A DNA stretch of 19,565 bases from Peptostreptococcaceae bacterium (GTDB taxonomy: Bacteria; Bacillota_A; Clostridia; Peptostreptococcales; Acidaminobacteraceae). The stretch covers positions 1 through 19,565 of the forward strand of contig JABXKX010000196.1 of assembly GCA_013619035.1 (NCBI GenBank). The letters run 5' to 3'. The notes beneath the pieces were generated by a model. That model saw only the letters and a list, made by a program, of their open reading frames with translations, had not been told where the DNA came from and ran no database searches. Positions 7,054-14,431 of this stretch are shown in pieces; position 1 is the first letter of the stretch; each line of letters opens with the position of its first letter. The position numbers were made by a program, and so were the translations under genes.

Positions 7054-9705
7054 ATGACAGAATTAAAAATGGGTAAGACATATGATCCCAAGTCATTTGA
7101 AGAGAAGATTTATCAGCAGTGGGAAGATACAAAGGCGTTTGAAGCCAATGTAAATAGCGAGAAAGAACCTTATACAATCGTCTTGCCACCTCCAAATATT
7201 ACAGGACAACTACATATGGGTCATGCACTTGATCATACATTACAAGATGTATTGATTCGTTTTAAAAGAATGCAAGGTTATGAAGCACTTTGGCTTCCGG
7301 GAACAGACCATGCTTCGATTGCAACAGAAGTTAAAGTTCTTGAACACTTAAGAAATACAGAAGGTATTTCTAAAGAAGAACTCGGTCGTGAAAAATTCTT
7401 AGAACATGCATGGGCGTGGAGAAAAGAATACGGTGGCAGAATTGTAAACCAAATGAAAAAGTTGGGTAACTCTTGTGACTGGTCAAAAGAGAGATTTACT
7501 TTAGATGAGGGTTGTAATAAAGCCGTAACTGAAGTTTTTATTAAATTATTTGAAAAAGGTTATATCTATAAAGGTTACCGTTTAAATAACTGGTGTCCAG
7601 ATTGTCAGACGACTTTATCGGATGCTGAAGTAGATCATGAAGAAAAAGAAGGTAACTTCTGGCATATCAAATACTTCATCAAAGATTCTGATGAATTCTT
7701 AGAAATTGCCACAACTAGACCTGAAACATTAATAGGAGATACTGCTGTAGCTGTAAATCCTGATGACGATAGATACAAACATTTAATCGGAAAGACATGT
7801 ATTTTACCAATCGTAGGTAGAGAATTACCAATCGTTGGAGATCATTACGTAGATATTGAACTTGGAACTGGTGCTTTAAAAGTTACACCTGCACATGATC
7901 CAAATGACTTTGAAATCGGAAAAAGACATGATTTAGAGCAAATCATTGTTATGAATGAAGATGCAACTATGAATAAATTAGCTGGAAAGTACGAAGGTAT
8001 GGATCGTTATGAGTGTAGAAAAGCACTTGTTAAAGATTTAGAAGCTGCTGATTTAATCGTACAAATTAAACCGCATGATCACAATGTTGGAACATGTTAT
8101 AGATGTCATACTGTAATTGAGCCAATGCTTTCTGACCAATGGTTTGTGAAGATGGAAGAGTTAGCAAAGCCTGCTAATGAAGCGGTTCATAATGGTGATA
8201 TGAAATTCGTACCTGAGCGATTTGAAAAAACATACTTCTCTTGGATGGACAATGTAAGAGATTGGTGTATCTCAAGACAATTATGGTGGGGACATAGAAT
8301 ACCTGCCTTCTATTGTGATTCATGTAAGAAAGTACATGTTTCAAAAGAGATGCCGGATGTATGTACAGCTTGTGGACACACAAACTTTACACAAGATCCA
8401 GATGTGTTAGATACATGGTTCTCATCTGCGTTATGGCCATTCTCAACTTTAGGTTGGCCTGATAAAACACCAGAATTAGATTATTTCTATCCTACAAATG
8501 TTCTAGTAACTGGCTATGATATCATCTTCTTCTGGGTAGCAAGAATGCTGTTTAGTGGATTAGAGCAAATGGGTGAAGCGCCATTTAAAGATGCATTAAT
8601 TCATGGTCTTGTAAGAGCGAACGATGGTAGAAAAATGTCTAAGTCATCTGGAAATGGTATTGATCCATTAGATGTAATTGATCAATATGGAGCAGATGCT
8701 TTAAGATTCATGTTATGTACAGGAAACTCTCCAGGAAATGACTTCCGTTTCTATATGGAAAAAGTAGAAGCTTCAAGAAACTTTGCCAATAAATTATGGA
8801 ATGCCTCTAGATTTGTACTGATGGGTTTAGAAGATAATGATTATACATTGACTGGAGATGAGTCTTTAGAATTATCTGATGAATGGATTTTATCAAAGTT
8901 AAATGCAACTATAAAAGAAGTAACTACAAACTTAGACAAATATGAATTGGGTATTGCAGCAGATAAGATCTATGAGTTTGTTTGGGATGAGTACTGTGAT
9001 TGGTATATTGAACTATCTAAGAAACGTCTTTACAGTGATAACGAAGAAGAGCGTGTAACGGTTCAAAAAGTACTGGTTAAAGTATTAAAAGATATTGTTA
9101 AGTTATTACATCCTTTCATGCCATTTATCACGGAAGAGATTTGGAGTCATTTACCAAATACAAAGAATGATTTAATTATTAGTGAGTGGCCAGTGGTTAC
9201 TGAAAAATATACCAATGCATCTAAAGAAAAAGAGATGACATTAATCATGAATGCGATTAGAAATGTTCGTAACGTAAGAACTGAAATGGATGTTAAGCCA
9301 TCTAGAAAAGCGAAAATCATCGTTTTATCAAACGAAGAAATTTCTAATCTGTTCAGTACAAATTCAGGGTACTTTGAGGCACTGGCTTCAGCGTCTGAAA
9401 TCATTATTGAAACAGAAAAATCTAATATTCCTGAAGATGCAATTGCTGTTGTAACTGAAGGTGCTGAATTATTCTTACCTTTAGCTGATCTAGTTGACTT
9501 TACAAAAGAAGTTGAAAGATTGGAAAAGGAAAAAGCAAAATTGGAATCAGAAGTAGAAAGAGTTGTTAGAAAACTTTCTAATGAAGGATTTGTTAAAAAA
9601 GCACCTGACAAACTGATTAATGCTGAAAAAGAAAAGCAAGCTAAGTATCAAGAAATGTTAGACAATGTTGTTGAACGTATAGAAGCAATGAAATCTAAAA
9701 TGTAG
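7054..9705 (+). CDS. valS: Valine--tRNA ligase
   Basis: Encodes 883 aa, the usual length, a class I aminoacyl-tRNA synthetase that charges tRNA-Val in the cytoplasm. The HIGH-type motif is HMGH at residues 54-57 after PPPNITGQL, and KMSKS is at 527-531. The CP1 editing domain, which clears threonine mischarged on tRNA-Val, begins around TTRPET at 220-225. Paired cysteines at NWCPDC, CYRCH and YCDSC suggest zinc sites. The last about 65 residues are charged, heptad-like and match the ValS C-terminal coiled coil that clamps the tRNA. AAAGGAG (7041-7047) precedes the ATG by 6 nt. Confidence 0.98.
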   Translation: MTELKMGKTYDPKSFEEKIYQQWEDTKAFEANVNSEKEPYTIVLPPPNITGQLHMGHALDHTLQDVLIRFKRMQGYEALWLPGTDHASIATEVKVLEHLRNTEGISKEELGREKFLEHAWAWRKEYGGRIVNQMKKLGNSCDWSKERFTLDEGCNKAVTEVFIKLFEKGYIYKGYRLNNWCPDCQTTLSDAEVDHEEKEGNFWHIKYFIKDSDEFLEIATTRPETLIGDTAVAVNPDDDRYKHLIGKTCILPIVGRELPIVGDHYVDIELGTGALKVTPAHDPNDFEIGKRHDLEQIIVMNEDATMNKLAGKYEGMDRYECRKALVKDLEAADLIVQIKPHDHNVGTCYRCHTVIEPMLSDQWFVKMEELAKPANEAVHNGDMKFVPERFEKTYFSWMDNVRDWCISRQLWWGHRIPAFYCDSCKKVHVSKEMPDVCTACGHTNFTQDPDVLDTWFSSALWPFSTLGWPDKTPELDYFYPTNVLVTGYDIIFFWVARMLFSGLEQMGEAPFKDALIHGLVRANDGRKMSKSSGNGIDPLDVIDQYGADALRFMLCTGNSPGNDFRFYMEKVEASRNFANKLWNASRFVLMGLEDNDYTLTGDESLELSDEWILSKLNATIKEVTTNLDKYELGIAADKIYEFVWDEYCDWYIELSKKRLYSDNEEERVTVQKVLVKVLKDIVKLLHPFMPFITEEIWSHLPNTKNDLIISEWPVVTEKYTNASKEKEMTLIMNAIRNVRNVRTEMDVKPSRKAKIIVLSNEEISNLFSTNSGYFEALASASEIIIETEKSNIPEDAIAVVTEGAELFLPLADLVDFTKEVERLEKEKAKLESEVERVVRKLSNEGFVKKAPDKLINAEKEKQAKYQEMLDNVVERIEAMKSKM

Positions 9706-9711
9706 AAAGAG

Positions 9712-9731
9712 GGCGGAGAAATCCGCCTTTT
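9712..9731 (+). terminator. Short hairpin terminator between valS and folC
   Basis: GGCGGA (9712-9717) and TCCGCC (9722-9727) form a 6-bp stem around a GAAA tetraloop, followed by TTTTCTT. The stem is GC-rich but short, and folC starts 13 nt later with no room for a promoter, so read-through from valS into folC is likely. Confidence 0.75.
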
Positions 9732-9744
9732 CTTAGAGGTAATT

Positions 9745-10995
9745 ATGGATATAAAATCATTTAACAATTGGATAGAAGAAATTAGATCATATGGTATCAA
9801 GCCTGGCTTAAGCCGTGTTAAAGAACTACTTAATCGATTGGATAATCCTCAGAATAAAATGGATATCATTCATATTACAGGTACCAATGGCAAAGGTTCT
9901 ACTGCCACTTTACTAAGAACTATTTTAGATGAAGCAGGATACAAAGTGGGGCAGTTTTCCACGCCATCTATTATCAGTTTTAATCATATGTTTTTAGTAA
10001 ACAACGAACCTATTTCAGATAGGTTGCTTTTAGAAATTGCTGATTTACTTAAAACTGAAATCACTGAAATGATAAGTGATGGGTTTGAACATCCAACAGA
10101 ATATGAGATTATTGCCGCGATGATGTATGTTTATTTCTACAAAGAACATGTGGATTTTGCTGTAGTGGAAGTAGCAATGGGTGGAGAAAATGACTGTACA
10201 AATGTAATGGATCATAGTATCTTGTCTGTTATTACACCTATATCACTTGACCATCAAGGATTTTTAGGGACAACATTAAAAGCAATCGCAACTGAGAAAT
10301 CGGGTGTGATTAAAAATAATTCAGTCTTAATAACACATCCTCAAGATGATGAGGTTATGGCAGTATTAGAGACTGTGTGTGATCAGAAAATGACTACTTT
10401 AAAAACATTTAGTTATTCAGATGATGTTAAGTTGTCTAAACAAATGACCTTTGAATACATAGGTTTAAACATTAATTCTCAGTTGATAGGGAAACATCAA
10501 GCTCAAAATATTATTGGTGTGATTGAATGTATCTCAAACCTTAATGAAAGAGGTTATTCTAATGTTTCTAAAGATCAACTTCTTATGGGTATAGAAAAAA
10601 CGACTTTTGAAGGCCGTTTTGAATGCATCAACGATTGGATCTTAGATGGTGCACACAATCATGAGAGTTTAATGGCGCTTAAAGAGAACCTTGAATCCTT
10701 GGATATTAAGGATTTAACAGGTGTTGTTGCTGTGTTAAGGGATAAAGATATCGATGAAGCATTAATCGCCTTAGAACCGTATTTTAAGCAGATGATTGTG
10801 ACTGAGGCAAATAGTTTTAGAAAACTAAAAGCAGAAGATTTAAAAGAAAAATTAAGTGCATTAGGGTATAAAAATCTTATCATAGAAAAAGATGTAAAAA
10901 AGGCTTTTGAAATGGCTCAGAAGACGAAAGAAAGAAAATTAGGATTTGGTTCCTTCTATATGTTATCGGAATTAAGAAAGTATGTGCAGTCGTAA
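9745..10995 (+). CDS. folC: Folylpolyglutamate synthase / dihydrofolate synthase
   Basis: Encodes 416 aa of the Mur ligase superfamily. It adds glutamate to dihydropteroate and/or folates, using ATP. The P-loop GTNGKGS is at 46-52, a magnesium-site block VEVAMGGENDCTNV near 141-154, the LDH and SGVIK blocks near 168-190, HQAQN at 241-245 and DGAHN at 301-305. The C-terminal GSFYMLSELR matches the usual end. The GGENDCTN sequence replaces the common GGRLDATN, a modest departure that could affect substrate preference. AGAGGT (9735-9740) lies 4 nt before the ATG. Its only visible promoter is that of valS, so it is probably co-transcribed through a leaky hairpin, as folC follows valS in many Firmicutes. 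Confidence 0.95.
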   Translation: MDIKSFNNWIEEIRSYGIKPGLSRVKELLNRLDNPQNKMDIIHITGTNGKGSTATLLRTILDEAGYKVGQFSTPSIISFNHMFLVNNEPISDRLLLEIADLLKTEITEMISDGFEHPTEYEIIAAMMYVYFYKEHVDFAVVEVAMGGENDCTNVMDHSILSVITPISLDHQGFLGTTLKAIATEKSGVIKNNSVLITHPQDDEVMAVLETVCDQKMTTLKTFSYSDDVKLSKQMTFEYIGLNINSQLIGKHQAQNIIGVIECISNLNERGYSNVSKDQLLMGIEKTTFEGRFECINDWILDGAHNHESLMALKENLESLDIKDLTGVVAVLRDKDIDEALIALEPYFKQMIVTEANSFRKLKAEDLKEKLSALGYKNLIIEKDVKKAFEMAQKTKERKLGFGSFYMLSELRKYVQS

Positions 10996-11014
10996 TGCAC
11001 ATGCTTATTTTTTT
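10979..11014 (+). terminator. Terminator of folC, stop codon in the loop
   Basis: AGTATGTGCA (10979-10988) pairs with TGCACATGCT (10996-11005), a 10-bp stem with one G-U pair, followed by TTATTTTTTT. The seven-base loop (10989-10995) ends with the folC stop TAA (10993-10995). Confidence 0.85.
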
Positions 11015-11040
11015 ACATTCTTTTCTTAAAAAAGACTTGT

Positions 11041-11078
11041 TTAACACATCTGAATATGTTAACTTTGTTTTACAAAGT
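11041..11078. promoter_or_regulatory. Two dyad sites upstream of the membrane protein-regulator operon
   Basis: TTAACA (11041-11046) and TGTTAA (11057-11062) are inverted half-sites 10 bp apart. Overlapping by one base, ACTTTGT (11062-11068) and ACAAAGT (11072-11078) form a second dyad with a TTT centre. A further TTAACA overlaps the start codon (11096-11101). No convincing -35/-10 pair is seen. The winged-helix protein of the same operon is the natural candidate for binding; this is inference. Confidence 0.55.
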
Positions 11079-11100
11079 ACTTTTATAAAAGGAGGTTAAC

Positions 11101-11766
11101 ATGGAAAAACAAGCATTAGAAAATGCAGTAGATGATATTTCTTTAATTAAGGGTATCATAGAAAAAACTAGGAAATCCTTTAGTGGATTCAGTAAGATTT
11201 TTATACTTTGGGGTGTTTTATTTTCAATGATGAGTATTTTACAATGGATACAAAGTATGAATATGGAAGCAACAATGGCTTTTTATAATGAGTATCAATT
11301 TCTTGTATATGCAATACCTGTTATATTTATTATTTTGGCAACACTTATCTATAGAAGTGTTGTAAAGAAACAACCCTTAATTGGTCTAGAAAGACATCTT
11401 ATGATTCTGTGGATACTGATTCTATTTTTACAAGCAATGCCGACTAGGGTTTCTGTCAGTCACATGAGTGATCCTAATATCACTACGATTGTAACCACTA
11501 CTAATAATTTTTCTGTTGTGGTATTTGGACTTGGTATTGCACTTATCATGACAGCGGTACTAACAAGTCTAAATATCTTTAAACATGTAGGTAGTGTATA
11601 CTTAATCATAGCTTTTATTTATGGTTATTTCCCTATTGGGAGTATGACGTATACACTAGGTGCTCTAGGACCGATCGTTTTACCTTTCACCTTATTATTT
11701 ACAGGTTTATACTTAAAGAAATATAACGAGAGGAGTGAGGTCAATGGAACTCAACTCGATTCCTGA
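11101..11766 (+). CDS. Six-helix integral membrane protein of unknown function
   Basis: Encodes 221 aa; I do not recognise a named family. An amphipathic, charged N-terminus of about 30 residues precedes six hydrophobic segments near residues 33-50, 66-85, 99-113, 138-158, 163-181 and 184-204. There is a polar, threonine-rich loop (about 116-137) between helices 3 and 4, and a short charged tail. No transporter, kinase or catalytic motif is visible. GGAGGT (11091-11096) precedes the ATG by 4 nt. It overlaps the downstream regulator gene by 23 nt, so the two are translationally linked; paired membrane protein and winged-helix regulator genes of this kind often form a sensing or self-controlled unit. 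Confidence 0.8.
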   Translation: MEKQALENAVDDISLIKGIIEKTRKSFSGFSKIFILWGVLFSMMSILQWIQSMNMEATMAFYNEYQFLVYAIPVIFIILATLIYRSVVKKQPLIGLERHLMILWILILFLQAMPTRVSVSHMSDPNITTIVTTTNNFSVVVFGLGIALIMTAVLTSLNIFKHVGSVYLIIAFIYGYFPIGSMTYTLGALGPIVLPFTLLFTGLYLKKYNERSEVNGTQLDS

Positions 11767-12046
11767 TATTTTTCAATCCAAGATTAGAATTGCCATTGTC
11801 TCTTGTTTATTAACTGGCACAAAAACATTTAAGGAAATTAAAGAATTGACTGGGGCAACGGATGGCAATATTAGCACACATATGTCGAAATTAAACGCAG
11901 CCTCTTGTGTTGAGGTGGTTAAGGATTTTGAAAAGAATAAACCAAGAACTCGATATACGTTAACGACGCAAGGTAGAAAAGAATTTGAAGAGTATGTGAA
12001 TCGATTAGAAGAAATCATTAAATTAGCAAATCAATTAAAAAAGTAG
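11744..12046 (+). CDS. Small winged-helix DNA-binding regulator (MarR/PadR-like)
   Basis: Encodes 100 aa, almost entirely a winged-helix domain: first helix SKIRIAIVSCLL (12-23), a helix-turn-helix with TFKEIKELTGATDGNISTHMSKLN (28-51), a wing containing KPRTRYTLTTQG (66-77) and a C-terminal helix of about 20 residues suited to dimer formation. It fits the winged helix-type single-domain regulators related to MarR and PadR. The ATG at 11744 follows AGGAG (11731-11735) by 8 nt; a GTG at 11735 lies inside that site and was rejected. It overlaps the end of the membrane protein gene and may bind the dyads upstream of that gene. Confidence 0.87.
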   Translation: MELNSIPDIFQSKIRIAIVSCLLTGTKTFKEIKELTGATDGNISTHMSKLNAASCVEVVKDFEKNKPRTRYTLTTQGRKEFEEYVNRLEEIIKLANQLKK

Positions 12047-12064
12047 GTATTAAACCTACTTTTT
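12037..12064. terminator. Bidirectional terminator shared by convergent genes
   Basis: GTAGGT (12043-12048) pairs with ACCTAC (12054-12059) around ATTAA. A run of A (12037-12042) and a run of T (12060-12064) flank the stem, so it serves both strands. The stop codon of the + strand regulator (12044-12046) and that of the - strand transporter (12056-12058) both lie within the stem. Confidence 0.9.
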
Positions 12065-12925
12065 GTATTCCAATATAACAATACCTAAGATAATAATAAG
12101 GCCACCTACGATGGTATTTAAAGTCATAACTTCATGTAAAAATAATGCACTAAAGATGACAACGAACATCGGTTCAACAGAACTTATTAGGGTTGCTGAA
12201 CTTGGACCGATAATGCTGAGGCCTTCATAGAATGTAATCGAAGCCAAAATAGTTGAAATAAGAGCAAGTAATACAGCACTATAAATGGCATCTGATGTTG
12301 TTGGAATTAGAGGTGCACTGTCGTAAAGACATTGTATCGCAGTAGCGGTAGCCGTAACAGTTGCAACATAAGCAGTCACCACTACACCACTGAGCTTTTG
12401 GGTATTCTTCTCAGACAGTCCTAAACAGTATGCACCATAAGTGATTGATGCGATAAAACTGAAAATAATCCCTTTTATATGTAAAGGTTCTTTAACATAT
12501 AATACGAGCACCAGCCCAAGAGTTGTTAGTATAATGGCCATGATTTTTTTCTTTGTTGTTTTACGTTTCATCAAAAACTTATCAAATATCATAACAAAAA
12601 TAGGATGTGTAAATAAGATAAGTGTTGTTACTGAACCCGAGATATACTTATAAGCTGTATAAATTGAGACAGAGGCCACTGTAAATCCTAATAGTCCTAT
12701 GCTGATGATGTAGAGCAGATTTAAAGTACTGGTTTTATAAGGTACTTTTTTTATGACTATATAAGCCCATAAAAAAAGAGCTGCTAAACTAAATCTAGTA
12801 AACAATAAAGTAGATACAGCAGTACCTGATTTTAACGCATTAATTGAAAATATCGGCATAAGAGCATAAGCAAATGCCGATACAATGATAAGGAATACAC
12901 CTAGATTTTCTTTATTTTTCTTCAT
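12056..12925 (-). CDS. EamA/DMT-family transporter
   Basis: Encodes 289 aa with ten hydrophobic segments in two similar halves, the layout of drug/metabolite transporters of the EamA type, which usually export amino acids, metabolites or drugs. The repeated signature near the end of each half can be seen as HPIFVMIFDKF (107-117) and EPMFVVIFSALFLHE (251-265). The substrate cannot be inferred. The ATG at 12925 overlaps the end of the HD-GYP gene by 14 nt and has only a weak ribosome site, which suggests translational coupling. An in-frame ATG at 12967 would add 14 residues lying in the HD-GYP gene, and is less likely because members usually begin just before the first helix. Confidence 0.88.
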   Translation of the reverse strand: MKKNKENLGVFLIIVSAFAYALMPIFSINALKSGTAVSTLLFTRFSLAALFLWAYIVIKKVPYKTSTLNLLYIISIGLLGFTVASVSIYTAYKYISGSVTTLILFTHPIFVMIFDKFLMKRKTTKKKIMAIILTTLGLVLVLYVKEPLHIKGIIFSFIASITYGAYCLGLSEKNTQKLSGVVVTAYVATVTATATAIQCLYDSAPLIPTTSDAIYSAVLLALISTILASITFYEGLSIIGPSSATLISSVEPMFVVIFSALFLHEVMTLNTIVGGLIIILGIVILEYKK

Positions 12926-14048
12926 TTCTAATATCCAAATACCTAATCTTAATAATGGTGACATCACTAATTTTCATCAAATCTATCATGCCTTTCTTTT
13001 CTACATTCCCATTGATAAGTTCTAATTCTTGTACAATTGGTCTCAGTGGGAAATCTAAATTGGTATCCATAACAACAGCCTTTTTACCATTGGATAATTC
13101 AACGAGCGTACCAATTGGATAAGGATTTATCTTTCTTACAAAAACATTTGCAATATCAAAATCAAATTTGGTTCCTGCATTCCCCATTATGTACTCAATC
13201 GCTTCATTGGCTGGTACACTTGGTGAGTTTTCACTATCAGATGTTAATTTATCATAAGTATCACATATAGAGACAATTCTCGAATTTTTATGGATCGCAT
13301 CACCACTAGTGCCCTGAGGGTACCCAGTACCATCATAATGTTCGTGATGTTGCAGGATAATAATTTTAGATGTTGCCGAAAACCCACTATTCTCTTTAAG
13401 GTAATTATAACCTAAATCAGTATGGGCTTGGTAAGCAAGGTCTTGTAAGTCAGTTCTTTCATCGCCAGCTTCTAAAACATGTTTATCTAGAAATACTTTA
13501 CCGATATCATGTAAAATGGCCCCTGTAAATAACGAGAATAAATCATGTCGACTTAATCTTAATTCAATACCAGTTATAAGAGACAGTATGGCAACATTTA
13601 AAGAATGTTCATAAGTATATTCCCCTACATGTTTGATATCAATGATATTCACAAGAAGATTATGAGATTTTAAAATATCATCTATTATCGCATCAGACAT
13701 GCCTTTTAAGCTGTCAACATATTTGCTCATGACTTTTGCTTGTAGTCGTTTATTGAGCTGTTGGTTTCCATCTAGTCTTTTGGCTAAGTCTTGCTCAATA
13801 GTTTTAAAGGTTTCTTTTATAGTCTTAACGGCAGCAAACCTTAATTCAGGTTTGATGACATCTTCAATCTCAATCGCAGAATAACCATCATCAATATAGA
13901 TTGTATTGATGCCTGAGTGTTTGACCTTATTTAATAAAGACTCTGTTAATTTGGTGCCTTGGCGCAACAAAATATTGCCTTTATCATTATAAATTGTTTT
14001 TGCTAATATCGTTTCGTGTGTTACACAGTTTATGGGTATAATTCGCAT
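12912..14048 (-). CDS. HD-GYP domain protein, probable cyclic-di-GMP phosphodiesterase
   Basis: Encodes 378 aa, cytoplasmic. An N-terminal domain of about 130 residues, seen often ahead of HD-GYP domains in clostridia, precedes the catalytic domain. Metal and catalytic residues are present: His148, HDIGK at 180-184, His209, HHEHYD at 234-239 and GYPQG at 242-246, plus Asp263. The GYP motif is intact, so phosphodiesterase action on c-di-GMP is plausible. About 80 residues follow with a small beta-rich look (PIGTLVELSNGKKAVV). AGAGGA precedes the ATG by 6 nt. It is first in a two-gene transcript with the EamA transporter. No receiver or membrane domain is present, so the signal it senses is unknown. 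Confidence 0.93.
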   Translation of the reverse strand: MRIIPINCVTHETILAKTIYNDKGNILLRQGTKLTESLLNKVKHSGINTIYIDDGYSAIEIEDVIKPELRFAAVKTIKETFKTIEQDLAKRLDGNQQLNKRLQAKVMSKYVDSLKGMSDAIIDDILKSHNLLVNIIDIKHVGEYTYEHSLNVAILSLITGIELRLSRHDLFSLFTGAILHDIGKVFLDKHVLEAGDERTDLQDLAYQAHTDLGYNYLKENSGFSATSKIIILQHHEHYDGTGYPQGTSGDAIHKNSRIVSICDTYDKLTSDSENSPSVPANEAIEYIMGNAGTKFDFDIANVFVRKINPYPIGTLVELSNGKKAVVMDTNLDFPLRPIVQELELINGNVEKKGMIDLMKISDVTIIKIRYLDIRNEEK

Positions 14049-14078
14049 TTTAGTCCTCTTATGTCGTTTTTAATTTAG

Positions 14079-14084
14079 ATTATA
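14079..14084 (-). promoter_or_regulatory. Probable -10 box of the HD-GYP gene
   Basis: TATAAT, preceded by TG, lies on the - strand 30 nt before the start codon. No good -35 box is found at 16-18 bp, so this would rely on the TG extension or an activator. Confidence 0.45.
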
Positions 14085-14391
14085 CATTAATTTAGGTGAA
14101 AATGATATTATTAAGTTGTTGTAAAGAAGTATTTAGTGTACCGAAAAAAATAAAATAAATCAAAGTTTGCTATTTGATTTATTGGGTTATTATAGTAGAA
14201 TATTATAGAGTGTGTTCTTTTTATGAGAAGTCGTGAAACAAAGTGAAATGAATGATGTAAGAGTTGCGAACTGTTAAAAATATAACAATCTTTCAAGACG
14301 TTTTTTTCCACTATTTCTCTAGATTCAAAATTTAATTTCAATATGATATTGTTAATAATATTTAATGAATGAACCTTTTGAACACAGAACA

Positions 14392-14410
14392 ATTAAGATG
14401 AAATCTTAAT
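14392..14410. promoter_or_regulatory. 8-3-8 inverted repeat just upstream of rnfC ribosome site
   Basis: ATTAAGAT (14392-14399) and ATCTTAAT (14403-14410) are perfectly complementary around GAA. The sequence GATTTTAAAA follows, a poor T tract, then the ribosome site. It may be an operator, an attenuator hairpin or an element shaping translation of rnfC. Confidence 0.55.
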
Positions 14411-14431
14411 GATTTTAAAAGGGGGTAAAAC

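Larger units (their letters stand above)
14049..14431 (+). other. Noncoding region ahead of rnfC with possible structured leader RNA
   Basis: This 383-base gap holds no credible gene. It contains the - strand HD-GYP promoter and a + strand promoter candidate: TTGCTA (14167-14172) and TATAGT (14191-14196), 18 bp apart. Downstream, GTCGTGAAA (14230-14238) can pair, with one mismatch, with TTTCAAGAC (14291-14299), followed by seven T (14301-14307), which looks like a terminator. TGTGTTC (14211-14217) is complementary to GAACACA (14380-14386). An 8-bp perfect hairpin lies at 14392-14410. I recognise no known riboswitch. A regulated leader or a small RNA is a suggestion only. Confidence 0.5.

Noticed and set aside
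9147..9611. A 154-aa - strand frame inside valS
   Set aside because: It lies antisense to a certain valS region, has serine-rich composition from reversed codons, and has no convincing start signal.
14111..14392. A 93-aa frame on the - strand ahead of rnfC
   Set aside because: It has no good ribosome site, its codons are phenylalanine- and isoleucine-rich as expected of AT-rich noncoding DNA, and it lies over the putative leader RNA.
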